Part shown: positions 24,341 through 31,989 of the stretch, piece after piece
Numbering within the stretch: position 1 is the first letter of the stretch
Layout of the letters: every line of letters starts with the position of its first letter
Notes under the pieces: generated by a model
What the model was told of the DNA's origin: nothing
Databases searched by the model: none
What the model saw: the letters and a program-made list of their open reading frames with translations, nothing else
Assembly (NCBI RefSeq): GCF_021789315.1
Contig: NZ_CP084561.1
Location: 434,001 to 498,000, forward strand
Reading direction: 5' to 3'
DNA: 64,000 nucleotides
From: Arthrobacter sp. FW305-BF8
Lineage (GTDB): Bacteria > Actinomycetota > Actinomycetes > Actinomycetales > Micrococcaceae
Made by a program: the position numbers and the translations under genes

Positions 24341-24360
24341 TTCTCTACAACTATAGAAAA
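24341..24360. promoter_or_regulatory. Candidate TetR operator in the tetR-amine oxidase gap
   Basis: Dyad TTcTCTA-N6-TAGAaAA (24341-24359) is centred midway between the divergent genes and stands out as AT-rich in a GC-rich background. TetR proteins bind such short dyads near their own promoters. It would control both directions. Confidence 0.45.
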
Positions 24361-24400
24361 ATAAACATCCGACCCGCCAGGGTCATGGACAAAGGCCGCT

Positions 24401-26350
24401 ATGACGCTCTCCACCACAGAAACAGCCAGCCCGTTCCGCCTTGCCTCAGCCGCGGAGATCAGCGAGGTGCAGGGCATTCTCCGCTCGGGGGGTCTCCTTG
24501 GTCCGGAGAAGCGCATCGCCTACCTGGGCCTCCTTGACCCTGCCCGGGGAACCGGCCCTGACCGGGGAACCGGCCCTGCCCGGGGAACCGGAACAGAGTC
24601 GGACCGCCGTTTCCGGGCCTTCATCCACGACGTTTCGGGCGGCCGGCCCCAGGACGTCACCGTCTCGGTCACCAGCGGCACGGTTATCTCCGTCGTCGAA
24701 CTCGACACTGCTGCCACCGGCGAACTGCCGGTCCTCGAAGAGGAGTTCGAGGTGGTGGAGCAGCTGCTGGCCACCGACGGGCGGTGGCTGAAAGCCCTTG
24801 CCGCACGGAACCCGGACGTCAGCAAGGTGCGCGTCGCACCGCTGTCCGCCGGCGTCTTCGAATACGCGGAGGAGAAGGGCCGCCGGATCCTGCGCGGGCT
24901 CGCCTTCGTGCAGGAGTTTCCGGAGGACAGCGCCTGGGCCCACCCGGTTGACGGGCTCGTGGCCTACGTGGACGTGGTCAGCAAGGAAGTCACCCAGGTG
25001 ATCGACACGGGCGTGTTCCCCATCCCGGCAGAGCACGGCAACTACACCGATCCCGAGCTCACGGGCCCGCTCCGCACCACCCAGAAGCCCATCAGCATCA
25101 CCCAGCCCGAAGGCCCCAGCTTCACGGTGACCGGCGGCAACCACATCGAGTGGGAGAAATGGAGCCTGGATGTTGGATTCGACGTCCGCGAGGGCGTGGT
25201 GCTGCACAACATCGGCTTCCGGGACGGGGACCGGCTACGGCCCATCATCAACCGCGCGTCGATCGCCGAGATGGTGGTCCCGTACGGTGACCCGTCCCCG
25301 ATCAGGTCCTGGCAGAACTACTTCGATACGGGGGAGTACCTCGTGGGCCAGTTCGCCAACTCCCTCGAACTCGGCTGCGACTGCCTCGGCGACATCACCT
25401 ACCTGAGCCCCGTCATCAGCGATGCCTTCGGCAACCCCCGCGAGATCCGCAACGGCATCTGCATGCACGAGGAGGACTGGGGCATCCTGGCCAAGCACAG
25501 CGACCTCTGGTCCGGCATCAACTACACCCGGCGGAACCGCCGCATGGTGATCTCCTTCTTCACCACCATCGGCAACTACGACTACGGCTTCTACTGGTAC
25601 CTCTACCTCGACGGCACTATCGAATTCGAAGCCAAGGCCACCGGCATCGTCTTCACGTCCGCATTCCCGGAAGGCGGCTCGGACAACATCTCCCAGCTCG
25701 CACCGGGGCTCGGGGCCCCGTTCCACCAGCACATCTTCAGCGCCCGCCTCGACATGGCCATCGACGGCTTCACGAACCGGGTGGAGGAAGAGGACGTGGT
25801 CCGGCAGGCCATGGGCCCGGGCAACGAGCGCGGCAACGCCTTCTCCCGGAAGCGCACCCTGCTGACCCGCGAGTCCGAGGCTGTCCGCGAAGCTGACGCC
25901 CGCACCGGGCGTAGCTGGATCATCTCCAACCCCGAATCGCGGAACCGCCTGGGCGAGCCGGTGGGCTACAAGCTGCACTCCTCCAACCAGCCCACGCTGA
26001 TGGCGGACCCAGAATCCTCCATTTCCCGGCGGGCCGCCTTTGCCACCAAGGACCTGTGGGTCACCCGCTACGCCGAGGACGAGCGCTACCCGACCGGAGA
26101 CTTCGTCAACCAGCACGCCGGCGGCGCGGGCCTGCCCGCCTACATCGCCCAGGACCGCGACATCGACGGCCAGGACATCGTGGTGTGGCACACCTTCGGC
26201 CTGACCCACTTCCCGCGGGTGGAGGACTGGCCCATCATGCCGGTGGACACCGTCGGCTTCAAGCTCCGCCCCGAAGGCTTCTTCGACCGCAGCCCGGTCC
26301 TGGACGTCCCGGCCAACGCCAGCCAGTCCGGCCCTCACTGCCACGGCTAG
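24401..26350 (+). CDS. Copper-containing primary amine oxidase (phenethylamine/tyramine oxidase)
   Basis: A 649-residue quinoprotein amine oxidase converting aromatic primary amines to aldehydes with release of ammonia and hydrogen peroxide. It closely resembles the A. globiformis phenethylamine oxidase as I remember it. The topaquinone precursor Tyr is in TTIGNYDYGF (about 393), the catalytic base Asp in YFDTGEYLVGQ (about 309), and copper ligands are in PFHQHIFSAR (about 442/444) and TFGLTHFPRVEDWP (about 603). The chain ends in a His-Cys-His-Gly tail. It is 11 residues longer than the 638-residue enzyme because of an N-terminal 6-residue tandem repeat. AAAGG precedes the ATG. Products feed the arylacetate pathway. 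Confidence 0.96.
   Translation: MTLSTTETASPFRLASAAEISEVQGILRSGGLLGPEKRIAYLGLLDPARGTGPDRGTGPARGTGTESDRRFRAFIHDVSGGRPQDVTVSVTSGTVISVVELDTAATGELPVLEEEFEVVEQLLATDGRWLKALAARNPDVSKVRVAPLSAGVFEYAEEKGRRILRGLAFVQEFPEDSAWAHPVDGLVAYVDVVSKEVTQVIDTGVFPIPAEHGNYTDPELTGPLRTTQKPISITQPEGPSFTVTGGNHIEWEKWSLDVGFDVREGVVLHNIGFRDGDRLRPIINRASIAEMVVPYGDPSPIRSWQNYFDTGEYLVGQFANSLELGCDCLGDITYLSPVISDAFGNPREIRNGICMHEEDWGILAKHSDLWSGINYTRRNRRMVISFFTTIGNYDYGFYWYLYLDGTIEFEAKATGIVFTSAFPEGGSDNISQLAPGLGAPFHQHIFSARLDMAIDGFTNRVEEEDVVRQAMGPGNERGNAFSRKRTLLTRESEAVREADARTGRSWIISNPESRNRLGEPVGYKLHSSNQPTLMADPESSISRRAAFATKDLWVTRYAEDERYPTGDFVNQHAGGAGLPAYIAQDRDIDGQDIVVWHTFGLTHFPRVEDWPIMPVDTVGFKLRPEGFFDRSPVLDVPANASQSGPHCHG
24539..24592 (+). 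repeat. Coding 18-bp tandem repeat in the amine oxidase gene
   Basis: Three 18-bp units (CCTGCCCGGGGAACCGGC; one substitution in unit 2, and the last base differs in unit 3) at 24539-24556, 24557-24574 and 24575-24592. In frame they encode about three copies of a six-residue unit of the type ARGTGP/DRGTGP near residue 50. Confidence 0.9.
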
Positions 26351-26360
26351 GTTCCCCGCC

Positions 26361-26795
26361 GTGACCGCTGTGCAGCTCCACTCCCGCACGGTCTCTGCGG
26401 TGACCGCCGCGTCCTGCGTGGTCCACCTGTGGCTTGTGGCCGGAAACCACCACGGCCCGTGGTTAAACATCATGATGCTCGCGATGGTCGGGGTCTGCCT
26501 GCCGTGCGCTGGGCACCTGTGGCGCGGCAGCCGGGAGCGTGCCCTGCGTCAGGTGATGGGCTGCGCCCTGGCAATGACGGCATTACATGCGGTCCTGCTG
26601 CTGGGGGCGCAAGCCTTCGCCGGGGGCGGTGCGCCCGGCCACACACATTCCGGAGCAGCGGCGACGGCGCCTGGCACGGGCTTGTTTGGATCGGACGCTG
26701 AAGGCCTGCTGGCCGTCGTCGTCCTGGAAATTACGACGGCGTTCCTCGCCGCGACGCTGCTCGCCCGCCTTCGTTCGGTCGCAAATCCCAAGTGA
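26361..26795 (+). CDS. Hypothetical four-helix membrane protein
   Basis: A 144-residue protein starting at GTG 26361, 10 bp after the amine oxidase stop, so probably co-transcribed. Four hydrophobic segments are visible: VSAVTAASCVVHLWLVAG, LNIMMLAMVGVCLPCAGHLW, MGCALAMTALHAVLLLGAQA and LLAVVVLEITTAFLAATLLA. His, Met and Cys residues lie in or near the membrane (VHLW, NHHG, CLPC, GHTHSG), which could suit copper handling for the adjacent cuproenzyme. That is inference; no family was recognised. Confidence 0.65.
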   Translation: MTAVQLHSRTVSAVTAASCVVHLWLVAGNHHGPWLNIMMLAMVGVCLPCAGHLWRGSRERALRQVMGCALAMTALHAVLLLGAQAFAGGGAPGHTHSGAAATAPGTGLFGSDAEGLLAVVVLEITTAFLAATLLARLRSVANPK

Positions 26796-26844
26796 GTAGC
26801 AGCACAGGGCGTTCCCAGCGCTGGGAACGCCCTGTGCTGCTACT
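26795..26844. terminator. Perfect 50-bp palindrome with no loop
   Basis: The 25-bp arms 26795-26819 and 26820-26844 (GTAGCAGCACAGGGCGTTCC then CAGC at the centre) are exactly complementary with no spacer. It begins on the last base of the upstream stop codon and lies between convergent genes, consistent with a bidirectional terminator or cruciform-prone element. Confidence 0.85.
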
Positions 26845-26861
26845 GAGTTGGGGGCGGAGGC

Positions 26862-27440
26862 TTACGGCGCCAGCCGGCGGAACTCCGAGCCGAAATGCAC
26901 CAGCGGATCCGGAACCTCGGACGGTGCGGCCCCACTACCCATCGCCACCACCTCGCCCACAACAAGCAGGTGGGTGGCGGCAGGATGGACAGAAACGGTG
27001 CGCAGCTCAAAATAGGCCAGGCAGCCGTCAATGATCGCCGATCCCGTGGCCGGCCCGCGCCGGAAAGGCACCTGCGCGAGCAGTCCGTGCAGCGGCGTCC
27101 CCGGACTCGCCAGCCACGTCGCCGTGCCCTGGTGCTTGCCGGACAGCACGCTGAGTGCCCACGTCCCCGCTTCCTCCACCGCTTCACCAATGCGGGATTC
27201 CGCGAACAGGCTGACCAGCATGGTGGGCGGGTCGTAGGACACCGAGAGGAAGCCGCTGACCGTCGCGGCGTAGTCCCTGTTCCGCAGCCGGGTGGAAACC
27301 ACGGCGACGCCGGCGGTGAGGTCCGAACTCAGCCTGCGGTACAGGTCCACGTCGGAATCCGACGGCGGCCCCTCGCCCAATTGCCGCGCGTCCAGCGGCC
27401 CCGAAGTTTCCATGACGCCAATCGTGCCACGTGGGGCCAC
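26862..27440 (-). CDS. Flavin reductase-like (FMN-binding split barrel) protein
   Basis: This 192-residue protein has the flavin_reduct domain (about 32-190). Characteristic stretches are LTAGVAVVSTR, DYAATVSGFLSVSYDPPTMLVSL and ESRIGEAVEEAGTWALSVL. Others are the GxPxxG-type LASPGTPLHGLLAQ, IDGCLAYFELRTVSVHPAATH and VVGEVVAMG. Relatives reduce FMN or FAD for two-component monooxygenases (HpaC, for example). No two-component oxygenase is in this window, so the partner is unknown. GTG 27440 has AGGG upstream; ATG 27413 is the alternative. Confidence 0.8.
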   Translation of the reverse strand: MAPRGTIGVMETSGPLDARQLGEGPPSDSDVDLYRRLSSDLTAGVAVVSTRLRNRDYAATVSGFLSVSYDPPTMLVSLFAESRIGEAVEEAGTWALSVLSGKHQGTATWLASPGTPLHGLLAQVPFRRGPATGSAIIDGCLAYFELRTVSVHPAATHLLVVGEVVAMGSGAAPSEVPDPLVHFGSEFRRLAP

Positions 27441-27534
27441 TGTTATCCCTGTTGACCATGTGGCGGATCCACTACGGCTGTGGCGGAGCTAACGCAATGG
27501 CAACCCAGCATCTGTAAGCCAATGGCCCGCCGTC

Positions 27535-27556
27535 GTTAACCCTGCGTTCACCTCCG
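27535..27556 (+). promoter_or_regulatory. PHO box upstream of pstS
   Basis: Two 11-bp direct repeat units with cores GTTAACC (27535) and GTTCACC (27546) match the actinobacterial PhoP box (GTTCACC repeats at 11-bp spacing). A weaker GTTACCT follows at 27569. The site is about 120 bp before pstS, as expected for PhoP activation under phosphate limitation. The rest of the 233-bp gap shows no gene. Confidence 0.65.
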
Positions 27557-27673
27557 ACCCCAAAACTTGTTACCTGCGGCCCATAACTTCATTGAAGGTA
27601 CAAAAAGTACGAATCTCCCGTACGGACGTCTCCGGTCCGCACCGCATCAGAAACCCTGGAAGGGGTACACCCA

Positions 27674-28795
27674 GTGAAGGCACTCCGCTTCGGCCGCCAC
27701 GCGGCAATCGCTGTCATCGCCGCTGGCGCACTCGCGCTCACCGCCTGTGGTTCAGACAACGCCACGAACACCGCCCCGGCAGGCAGTTCCTCCGCCGCCG
27801 GCACCAAGGTCACCGGCACCCTGACCGGCATCGGCTCCTCCGCGCAGGGCGCGGCCATGGACGTGTGGAAGACCAACTTCGCCTCCGCGAACCAGGGCGC
27901 CACCGTGCAGTACTCCCCGGACGGCTCCGGCGCCGGGCGCAAGGCCATCGTCGACGGTTCGGCTCAGTTCGCCGGTTCCGACGCCTACCTGAAGGACGAG
28001 GAACTGGCTGCGGCCAAGAAGGTGTGCGGTCCCGCGGGTGCCATCGAGATCCCCGTCTACATCTCGCCGATCGCCATTGCCTTCAACCTGCCGGACATCA
28101 CAGAGCTGAAGCTGGACGCCCCCACCGCGGCCAAGATCTTCCGTGGCGAGATTGCCAAGTGGAACGACCCCGCCATTGTGGCCCTGAACCCGGACGCCAA
28201 GCTCCCGGACCTCGCCGTCACCCCGGTGAGCCGCTCTGACGACTCCGGCACCACCAAGAACTTCACCGAGTACCTCTCCGCCGCGGCTCCCGATGTCTGG
28301 AAGGACAAGGCCGACGGCATCTGGCCTGCATCCCTCAAGGGCGAGAACGCCAAGGGCACGTCCGGCGTCGTCAAGACCGTCACCGACACCCCGGGCGCCG
28401 TGGCCTACGCCGACGACTCCGCCGTTGGCGGCAAGCTGGGCATCGCCCAGATCAAGGTCGGTTCCGAGTTCGTCAAGATCTCCCCGGAAGCTGCTTCCAA
28501 GGCAGTCGACGCCGGCAAGCCCGTTGAAGGCCGCGCCGACACCAGCGGCGCCATCAAGCTCGACCGCACCACCACCGAGGCCGGTGCCTACCCGGTGGTC
28601 CTGGTTTCCTACCACATCGTCTGCTCCACCTACGACAAGCAGGAAACCGTGGACCTGGTCAAGGCTTTCGAGACCTACGTAGTGTCCGAAGAGGGCCAGA
28701 AGGCTGCCGCCGAGTCCGCCAAGTCGGCTCCGATCTCCGCCACGCTGGCCGAGAAGGCTGTCAAGGCCATCGAAACCATCAAGGTCAAGTCTTAA
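27674..28795 (+). CDS. pstS: Phosphate ABC transporter substrate-binding lipoprotein PstS
   Basis: A 373-residue lipoprotein. The signal peptide ends in a lipobox around LALTACGSDN, so Cys is lipidated and the protein is tethered outside the membrane. The phosphate-binding fold is clear: GTLTGIGSSAQGAAMDVW, SPDGSGAGRKAIVDGSAQFAGSDA, FRGEIAKWNDP, VSRSDDSGTTKNFTEYL and PVVLVSYHIVC. GTG 27674 gives the lipoprotein signal directly. A hairpin after the stop and before pstC should give more PstS than permease, as is usual. A PHO box lies upstream. Confidence 0.97.
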   Translation: MKALRFGRHAAIAVIAAGALALTACGSDNATNTAPAGSSSAAGTKVTGTLTGIGSSAQGAAMDVWKTNFASANQGATVQYSPDGSGAGRKAIVDGSAQFAGSDAYLKDEELAAAKKVCGPAGAIEIPVYISPIAIAFNLPDITELKLDAPTAAKIFRGEIAKWNDPAIVALNPDAKLPDLAVTPVSRSDDSGTTKNFTEYLSAAAPDVWKDKADGIWPASLKGENAKGTSGVVKTVTDTPGAVAYADDSAVGGKLGIAQIKVGSEFVKISPEAASKAVDAGKPVEGRADTSGAIKLDRTTTEAGAYPVVLVSYHIVCSTYDKQETVDLVKAFETYVVSEEGQKAAAESAKSAPISATLAEKAVKAIETIKVKS

Positions 28796-28815
28796 CGACT
28801 CGCCTGTTAGCCGAG

Positions 28816-28849
28816 GTTCCCCGCCCAGCCGCCAGGCAGGGCGGGGAAC
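28816..28849 (+). terminator. Intercistronic hairpin between pstS and pstC
   Basis: GTTCCCCGCCC (28816-28826) pairs perfectly with 28839-28849 around a 12-nt loop. There is no U-tract, so partial termination or mRNA stabilisation is more likely than full termination. Confidence 0.6.
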
Positions 28850-28916
28850 TTAGCCGTGTAAAGCGCGGTTTCAGCACGATCCACATTTCTGCACCACCAA
28901 CACCGAAGGGCCGGGT

Positions 28917-29849
28917 ATGACCACCACCTCCCTGACCAGTTCCCGAGGCGCCGGCCGCGCCGGGGACAAAGTCTTCTCCGGAGCGGCCCTGGCGGCAGGC
29001 TGCCTGATCCTTGCCGTTCTTTTCGGCGTGGCGCTCTTCCTTGTCATCCAGGCGATTCCCGCCTTCACCGCCCCCGCCGCGGACATCCAAGGCGGGGAAG
29101 GCTTCTTCGCCTACATCTGGCCAATCGTCGTCGGCACCCTCATTGCTGCCATCATCGCCCTGGCCATCGCCACGCCGGTGTCCATCGGAGTTGCCCTCTT
29201 CATCTCTCACTTCGCCCCTCGCGGCCTCGCGTCCGGCCTCGGCTACGTCATTGACCTGCTCGCCGCGATCCCCTCCGTGGTTTACGGTGCCTGGGGCGCG
29301 GCCTTCCTGGCCCCCCAGATTTCGCCCGCGTACGGCTGGCTCGCCACCAACATGGGCTGGCTGCCCATCTTCCAGGGACCTGCCTCCGCCACCGGCAAAA
29401 CCATCCTGACAGCCGGCATCGTGCTGTCCGTCATGGTCATCCCCATCATCACGTCGCTGTCCCGCGAGATCTTCCTGCAGACCCCCAAGCTTCACGAGGA
29501 AGCGGCCCTCGCACTGGGCGCCACGCGCTGGGAAATGATCAAGATGTCGGTGCTGCCCTTCGCGCGACCGGGCATCATCAGTGCCGTCATGCTGGGCCTC
29601 GGCCGCGCCCTGGGCGAAACCATGGCAGTGGCGCTCGTGCTGTCCTCCGGCGCACTCACCGCCAGCCTGATCCAGTCCGGCAACCAGACCATCGCCGCCG
29701 AGATCGCCCTGAACTTCCCCGAGGCCAGCGGCCTCAAGGTGAGCACCCTGATCGCCGCGGGCCTGGTTCTGTTCGTGATCACCCTCGCCGTCAACATGCT
29801 CGCCCGGTGGATCATCAGCCGGCACAAAGAATTCTCGGGAGCCAATTAA
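28917..29849 (+). CDS. pstC: Phosphate ABC transporter permease PstC
   Basis: A 310-residue inner-membrane permease with six helices and the binding-protein-dependent transport loop EEAALALGATRWEMIKMSVLP (EAA motif) that contacts PstB. The N-terminal Ser/Thr/Arg-rich tail and DKVFSGAALAAGCLILAVLF helix are typical. GAAGGG precedes the ATG at 28917. The stop is directly followed by the pstA start with no gap. Confidence 0.96.
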   Translation: MTTTSLTSSRGAGRAGDKVFSGAALAAGCLILAVLFGVALFLVIQAIPAFTAPAADIQGGEGFFAYIWPIVVGTLIAAIIALAIATPVSIGVALFISHFAPRGLASGLGYVIDLLAAIPSVVYGAWGAAFLAPQISPAYGWLATNMGWLPIFQGPASATGKTILTAGIVLSVMVIPIITSLSREIFLQTPKLHEEAALALGATRWEMIKMSVLPFARPGIISAVMLGLGRALGETMAVALVLSSGALTASLIQSGNQTIAAEIALNFPEASGLKVSTLIAAGLVLFVITLAVNMLARWIISRHKEFSGAN

Positions 29850-30962
29850 ATGACCTCCACCCTGACCCCGGTCCGCAAGCGGTCAGCCCTGACCAAGGGC
29901 CAACTGCCCAAGTACGCCCCTTACGTGGTCCTGGGCGTCGCGTTGGTCCTCGGAGCGGCCATCCTCGCCCTGATCGGCTTCAATGCCTTCGGCTGGGGAG
30001 TGGTCTCCGCCATCCTGTTCGCCGCAGGACTCGTCGCCTGGAGCGCCGCGGTTGAGGGGTCGCGCAAGGCCAAGGACAAGCTAGCCACCTGCCTCGTGGT
30101 GGGCGCATTCCTGATCGCCCTGCTGCCGCTGATCTCCGTCATTTGGACCGTCATGGTCAACGGCATCCCGGGCCTGCTCAACCCCGGCTTCCTGGGGACG
30201 TCGATGAACGGCGTCACCGGCGTGTACGACAACAGGGCGGCTGAAGGCACCGGGCCCGTTATCGGCGGCATCTACCACGCCCTCATCGGCACCCTGCAGA
30301 TCACCCTGCTGGCCACCGTCATCTCCGTTCCGGTGGGCCTCCTGACGGCGATTTACCTCGTCGAGTACGGCAACGACCGGCCGCTGGCCCGCGCCATCAC
30401 GTTCTTCGTGGACGTCATGACAGGCATCCCGTCCATCGTCGCCGGCCTCTTCGCTGCCGCGTTCTTCTTCGCGGTGGTGGGTCCCGGCACCAAGACCGGC
30501 GCCGTCGCCGCCGTCGCGCTGTCCGTGCTGATGATCCCGGTGGTGGTCCGCTCCAGCGAGGAAATGCTGAAGATCGTGCCCAACGAGCTCCGCGAGGCGG
30601 CCTACGCCCTGGGCGTCCGCAAGTGGCGGACCATCCTCAAGGTGGTCATTCCGACGGCGATCTCCGGCATTGCGTCCGGCGTCACCCTGGCGATCGCCCG
30701 GGTCATCGGCGAGACCGCGCCCATCCTGGTGACCGCAGGGTTTGCGACGAGCATCAACAACAACGTGTTCGGCGGGTGGATGGCGTCCCTGCCCACGTTC
30801 ATCTACACGCAGATCCTGAACCCCACCTCCCCGTCCAACCCCGATCCGTCGTCGCAACGGGCATGGGGTGCGGCCCTGGTCCTCATCATCCTGGTGATGC
30901 TGCTCAACCTCGGCGCCCGCCTCATTGCCCGGGTCTTCGCCCCGAAGACAGGCCGCCGCTAG
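29850..30962 (+). CDS. pstA: Phosphate ABC transporter permease PstA
   Basis: A 370-residue permease partnering PstC. It carries an N-terminal extension with two additional hydrophobic helices (YVVLGVALVLGAAILALIGF and GVVSAILFAAGLVAWSAAVE) before the usual six. The EAA loop is present in ELREAAYALGVRKWRTILKVV. TAIYLVEYG and GIPSIVAGLFAAAFF match PstA proteins. Its ATG follows the pstC stop immediately, so translation is coupled. Confidence 0.96.
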   Translation: MTSTLTPVRKRSALTKGQLPKYAPYVVLGVALVLGAAILALIGFNAFGWGVVSAILFAAGLVAWSAAVEGSRKAKDKLATCLVVGAFLIALLPLISVIWTVMVNGIPGLLNPGFLGTSMNGVTGVYDNRAAEGTGPVIGGIYHALIGTLQITLLATVISVPVGLLTAIYLVEYGNDRPLARAITFFVDVMTGIPSIVAGLFAAAFFFAVVGPGTKTGAVAAVALSVLMIPVVVRSSEEMLKIVPNELREAAYALGVRKWRTILKVVIPTAISGIASGVTLAIARVIGETAPILVTAGFATSINNNVFGGWMASLPTFIYTQILNPTSPSNPDPSSQRAWGAALVLIILVMLLNLGARLIARVFAPKTGRR

Positions 30963-30964
30963 TA

Positions 30965-31001
30965 CGGACCGGCTATACCGGACCGGCCATACCGGACCGT
31001 A
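30965..31001. repeat. 14-bp tandem repeat and hairpin between pstA and pstB
   Basis: CGGACCGGC(T/C)ATAC occurs at 30965-30978 and 30979-30992 with a partial third unit. A hairpin TCGGCT/AGCCGA (31004-31009, 31015-31020) follows before the pstB ribosome binding site. This 99-bp gap is unusually long within a pst operon. Confidence 0.7.
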
Positions 31002-31061
31002 TTTCGGCTCGAGAAGCCGAGATCTAGACTTCATTTCATACCAGCAAGTTAAAGGAACATC

Positions 31062-31841
31062 ATGTCCAAGCGCATCGACGTCAAAGACCTGAACGTGTAC
31101 TACGGCAATTTCCTGGCCGTGGAAGACGTCAGCATCAACATCGAGGCCAAGTCCGTCACGGCTTTCATCGGTCCCTCGGGCTGCGGCAAGTCCACCTTCC
31201 TGCGCACGCTCAACCGCATGCACGAGGTGCTGCCCGGCGCACGCGTCGAAGGTGAGGTCCTGCTCGACGGCGACAACCTGTACGGACCCGGCGTGGACCC
31301 GGTGACCGTGCGCTCCCAGATTGGCATGGTGTTCCAGCGGCCCAACCCGTTCCCCACCATGTCCATCCGGGACAACGTCCTGGCCGGCGTGAAACTGAAC
31401 AACCAGAAGATCTCCAAGGGCGAGGCCGATGCCCTGGTGGAGCGCTCTCTCCTCGGCGCCAACCTCTGGAACGAGGTAAAGGACCGCCTGGACAAGCCGG
31501 GCTCGGGACTGTCAGGCGGCCAGCAGCAGCGCCTCTGCATCGCCCGCGCCATTGCCGTGGAGCCGCAGGTGATCCTCATGGATGAGCCGTGTTCCGCCCT
31601 GGACCCGATCTCCACCCTGGCCGTTGAGGACCTCATCAACGAGCTCAAGGACCAGTACACCGTGGTGATCGTGACCCACAACATGCAGCAGGCGGCCCGC
31701 GTCTCGGACAAGACGGCGTTCTTCAACATCGCCGGCACCGGCAAGCCGGGCAAGCTCATCGAGTTCGCCGAGACCAGCACCATCTTCAACAACCCGAGCC
31801 AGAAGGCCACCGAGGACTACGTCTCCGGCCGCTTCGGATAG
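31062..31841 (+). CDS. pstB: Phosphate ABC transporter ATP-binding protein PstB
   Basis: A 259-residue ABC ATPase with Walker A GPSGCGKST, Q-loop MVFQRPNPFPTMSI, signature LSGGQQQRLCIARA, Walker B VILMDEPCSALDP and the H-loop VTHNMQQAARVSDKTAFF, the last being characteristic of PstB. AAAGGAACATC precedes the ATG. It energises the PstCA permease at the inner face of the membrane. Confidence 0.98.
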   Translation: MSKRIDVKDLNVYYGNFLAVEDVSINIEAKSVTAFIGPSGCGKSTFLRTLNRMHEVLPGARVEGEVLLDGDNLYGPGVDPVTVRSQIGMVFQRPNPFPTMSIRDNVLAGVKLNNQKISKGEADALVERSLLGANLWNEVKDRLDKPGSGLSGGQQQRLCIARAIAVEPQVILMDEPCSALDPISTLAVEDLINELKDQYTVVIVTHNMQQAARVSDKTAFFNIAGTGKPGKLIEFAETSTIFNNPSQKATEDYVSGRFG

Positions 31842-31864
31842 TCCCCACCGACCGGTTCTCTACA

Positions 31865-31984
31865 CCAACGCGGGGTCACTTATCGCCCTATTCGGACCTC
31901 CGAATGGGCGCTAAGTGTCCCCACCCGCTCCCTAGCCTCGCAAGCTCAGCCAGGGAACCCTGCGGGCGTGGGCCCCCCGCGTTG
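31865..31984. repeat. CAACGCGGGG palindrome, copy 2, interrupted by a CAAGCTC-loop element (copy B)
   Basis: The left arm from CCAACGCGGGGTCACTTA (31865) folds back through a TTCGG/CCGAA hairpin to CTAAGTG. The distal arm CCCCGCGTTG (31975-31984) is displaced by a 64-bp element (31918-31981 by its shared boundaries) holding hairpin 31930-31955 with loop TCGCAAGCTC. The intact version of this palindrome is at 13228-13290. It lies between convergent pstB and pit and probably terminates both. Confidence 0.7.
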
Positions 31985-31989
31985 CTGTT

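Noticed and set aside
30965..31001. Short direct repeats between pstA and pstB as a CRISPR
   Set aside because: Units are contiguous 14-mers without spacers; no cas genes are present anywhere in the window.
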